Made by a program: the position numbers and the translations under genes. Positions 62,779 to 64,000 of a stretch of DNA of 64,000 nt are shown here, in pieces. Source of the DNA: Haematobia irritans (taxonomy: Eukaryota > Arthropoda > Insecta > Diptera > Muscidae); contig NC_134400.1 in NCBI RefSeq assembly GCF_050003625.1, positions 49,217,096 to 49,281,095 on the forward strand, given 5' to 3'. How positions within the stretch are numbered: the stretch's first letter is position 1; each line of letters starts with the position of its first letter. The notes beneath the pieces were generated by a model. It did not search any database, was not told the DNA's origin, and saw nothing but the letters and a program-made list of their open reading frames with translations.

Positions 62779-64000
62779 TATACCCTCCATCATAGGATGG
62801 GGGTATATTAACTTTGTCATTCCGTTTGTAACACATCGAAATATTGCTCTAAGACCCCATAAAGTATATATATTCTGGGTCGTGGTGAAATTCTGAGTCG
62901 ATCTAAGCATGTCCGTCCGTCCGTCTGTTGAAATCACGCTAACTTCCGAACGAAACAAGCTATCGACTTGAAACTTGGCACAAGTAGTTGTTATCGATGT
63001 AGGTCGGATGGTATTGAAAATGGGCCATATCGGTCCACTTTTACGTATAGCCCCCATATAAAGGGACCCTCAGATTTGGCTTGTGGAGCCTCTAACAGAA
63101 GCATATTTAATCCGATCAGGCTGAAATTTGGTACATGGTGTTGGTATATGGTCTCTAACAACCATACAAAAATTGGTCCATATCGGTCCATAATTATATA
63201 TAGCCCCCATATAAACCGATCCCCAGATTTGGCTTGTGGAGCCTCTAACAGAAGCATATTTAATCCGATCCGGCTGAAATTTGGTACATGATGTTAGTAT
63301 ATGGTCTCTAACAATCATGCAAAAATTGGTCGACATCGGTCCATAATTATATATAGCCCCCATATAAACCGATCCCCAGATTTGGCTTGCGGAGCCTCAA
63401 AGAGAAGCAAATTTCATCCGATCCGGCTGAAATTTGGTACATGATGTTGGTATATGGTCTCTAATAACCATGCAAAACTTGGTCCACATCGGTCCATAAT
63501 TATATATAGCCCCCATATAAACCGATCCCCAGATTTGGTTTGTGGAGCCTCTAAGAGAAGCATATTTCATCCGTTCCGGCTTAAATTTGGTACATGGTGT
63601 TGGTATATGGTCTCTAACAACCATGCAAAAATTGGTCCATATCGGTCCATAATTATATATAGCCCCCATATAAACCGATCCCCAGATTTGGCTTGTGGAG
63701 CCTCTAAGAGAAGCATATTTCATCCGATCCGGCTGAAATTTGGCACATTGTGTTGGTATATGGTCTCTAGCAACCGTGCAAAAATTGGTCCACATCGGTC
63801 CATAATTATATATAGCGCACATATAAACCGATCCCCAGATTTGGCTTGTGGAGCCTCTAAGAGAAGCAAATTTCATCCGATCCGGCTTAAATTTGGTACA
63901 TGGTGTTGGTATATGGTCTCTAACAACCATGCAAAAATTGGTCCATATCGGTCCATAATTATATATAGCCCCCATATAAACCGATCCCCAGATTTGGCTT
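62779..64000 (+). mobile_element. Helentron-like element, family A (A11), cut by window end
   Basis: Second head-to-tail copy with TATACCCTCCATCATAGGAT, a shorter GTCCGTCCGTCTG run near 62908, and six or more 153-bp units. It continues past the window. Confidence 0.72.

Overview
The window looks like a stretch of a large, repeat-saturated fly genome. It most resembles a calyptrate muscid such as a horn, stable or house fly. I infer this from an irritans-type (Himar1-like) mariner, a rosa-type DD41D mariner, two ITmDD37E-type elements, a tRNA-headed SINE with a (CCTAA)n tail, and very many AT-rich DINE-1/mini-me-like elements. No certain host protein-coding gene is visible. Almost all long open frames are chance readings through tandem repeats, notably a 153-bp unit that is open on both strands, or are broken transposases and reverse transcriptases.

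Layout. 1-4.9 kb: end of a helentron-like element (family C), a SINE, a full-length but broken rosa mariner, then sequence I cannot assign with a hAT remnant and a perfect hairpin. 4.9-8.4 kb: family A helentron-like element split by a 1.4-kb hAT. 8.4-12.3 kb: a non-LTR reverse transcriptase broken into three pieces by a 1.65-kb TA-target element, which carries a possible tiny spliced gene, and by an ITmDD37E transposon. 12.3-15.7 kb: SINE pieces, family C element, a long TA microsatellite, a short tandem duplication. 15.8-24 kb: family D element that received a concatemer of family B elements and a second TA-target element. 24-26.7 kb: SINE, LINE endonuclease relic, and two short hAT-like elements filled with CACG/CGTG repeats. 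26.8-36 kb: D, A and B elements, a 573-bp hAT that captured a LINE fragment, and a 3.5-kb GACTCC-ended hAT. 36-47 kb: hAT relic with B elements inside it, a family A element with ITmDD37E and rosa insertions, then little-annotated sequence and small palindromic MITEs. 47.7-50.4 kb: two near full-length SINEs around a family A element. 50.9-57.7 kb: a mariner split exactly at TTAA by a 5.66-kb piggyBac-like non-autonomous element that itself holds a CACG hAT and two tandem family A elements. 57.9-64 kb: SINE, family D element, and two more family A elements inverted relative to the 53-57 kb pair.

The parts do not form a pathway. They record successive insertions whose order can be read from target-site duplications and, in several cases, from an uninterrupted copy elsewhere in the same window. 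The least familiar objects are the CACG-filled hAT MITEs, the helentron-like families that share an inner core and carry tandem 3' ends, and the possible spliced small gene within a TA-target transposon. I had no database search. All family assignments rest on motifs, termini and target duplications read by eye, and boundaries without target duplications are accurate only to about 10-30 bases.
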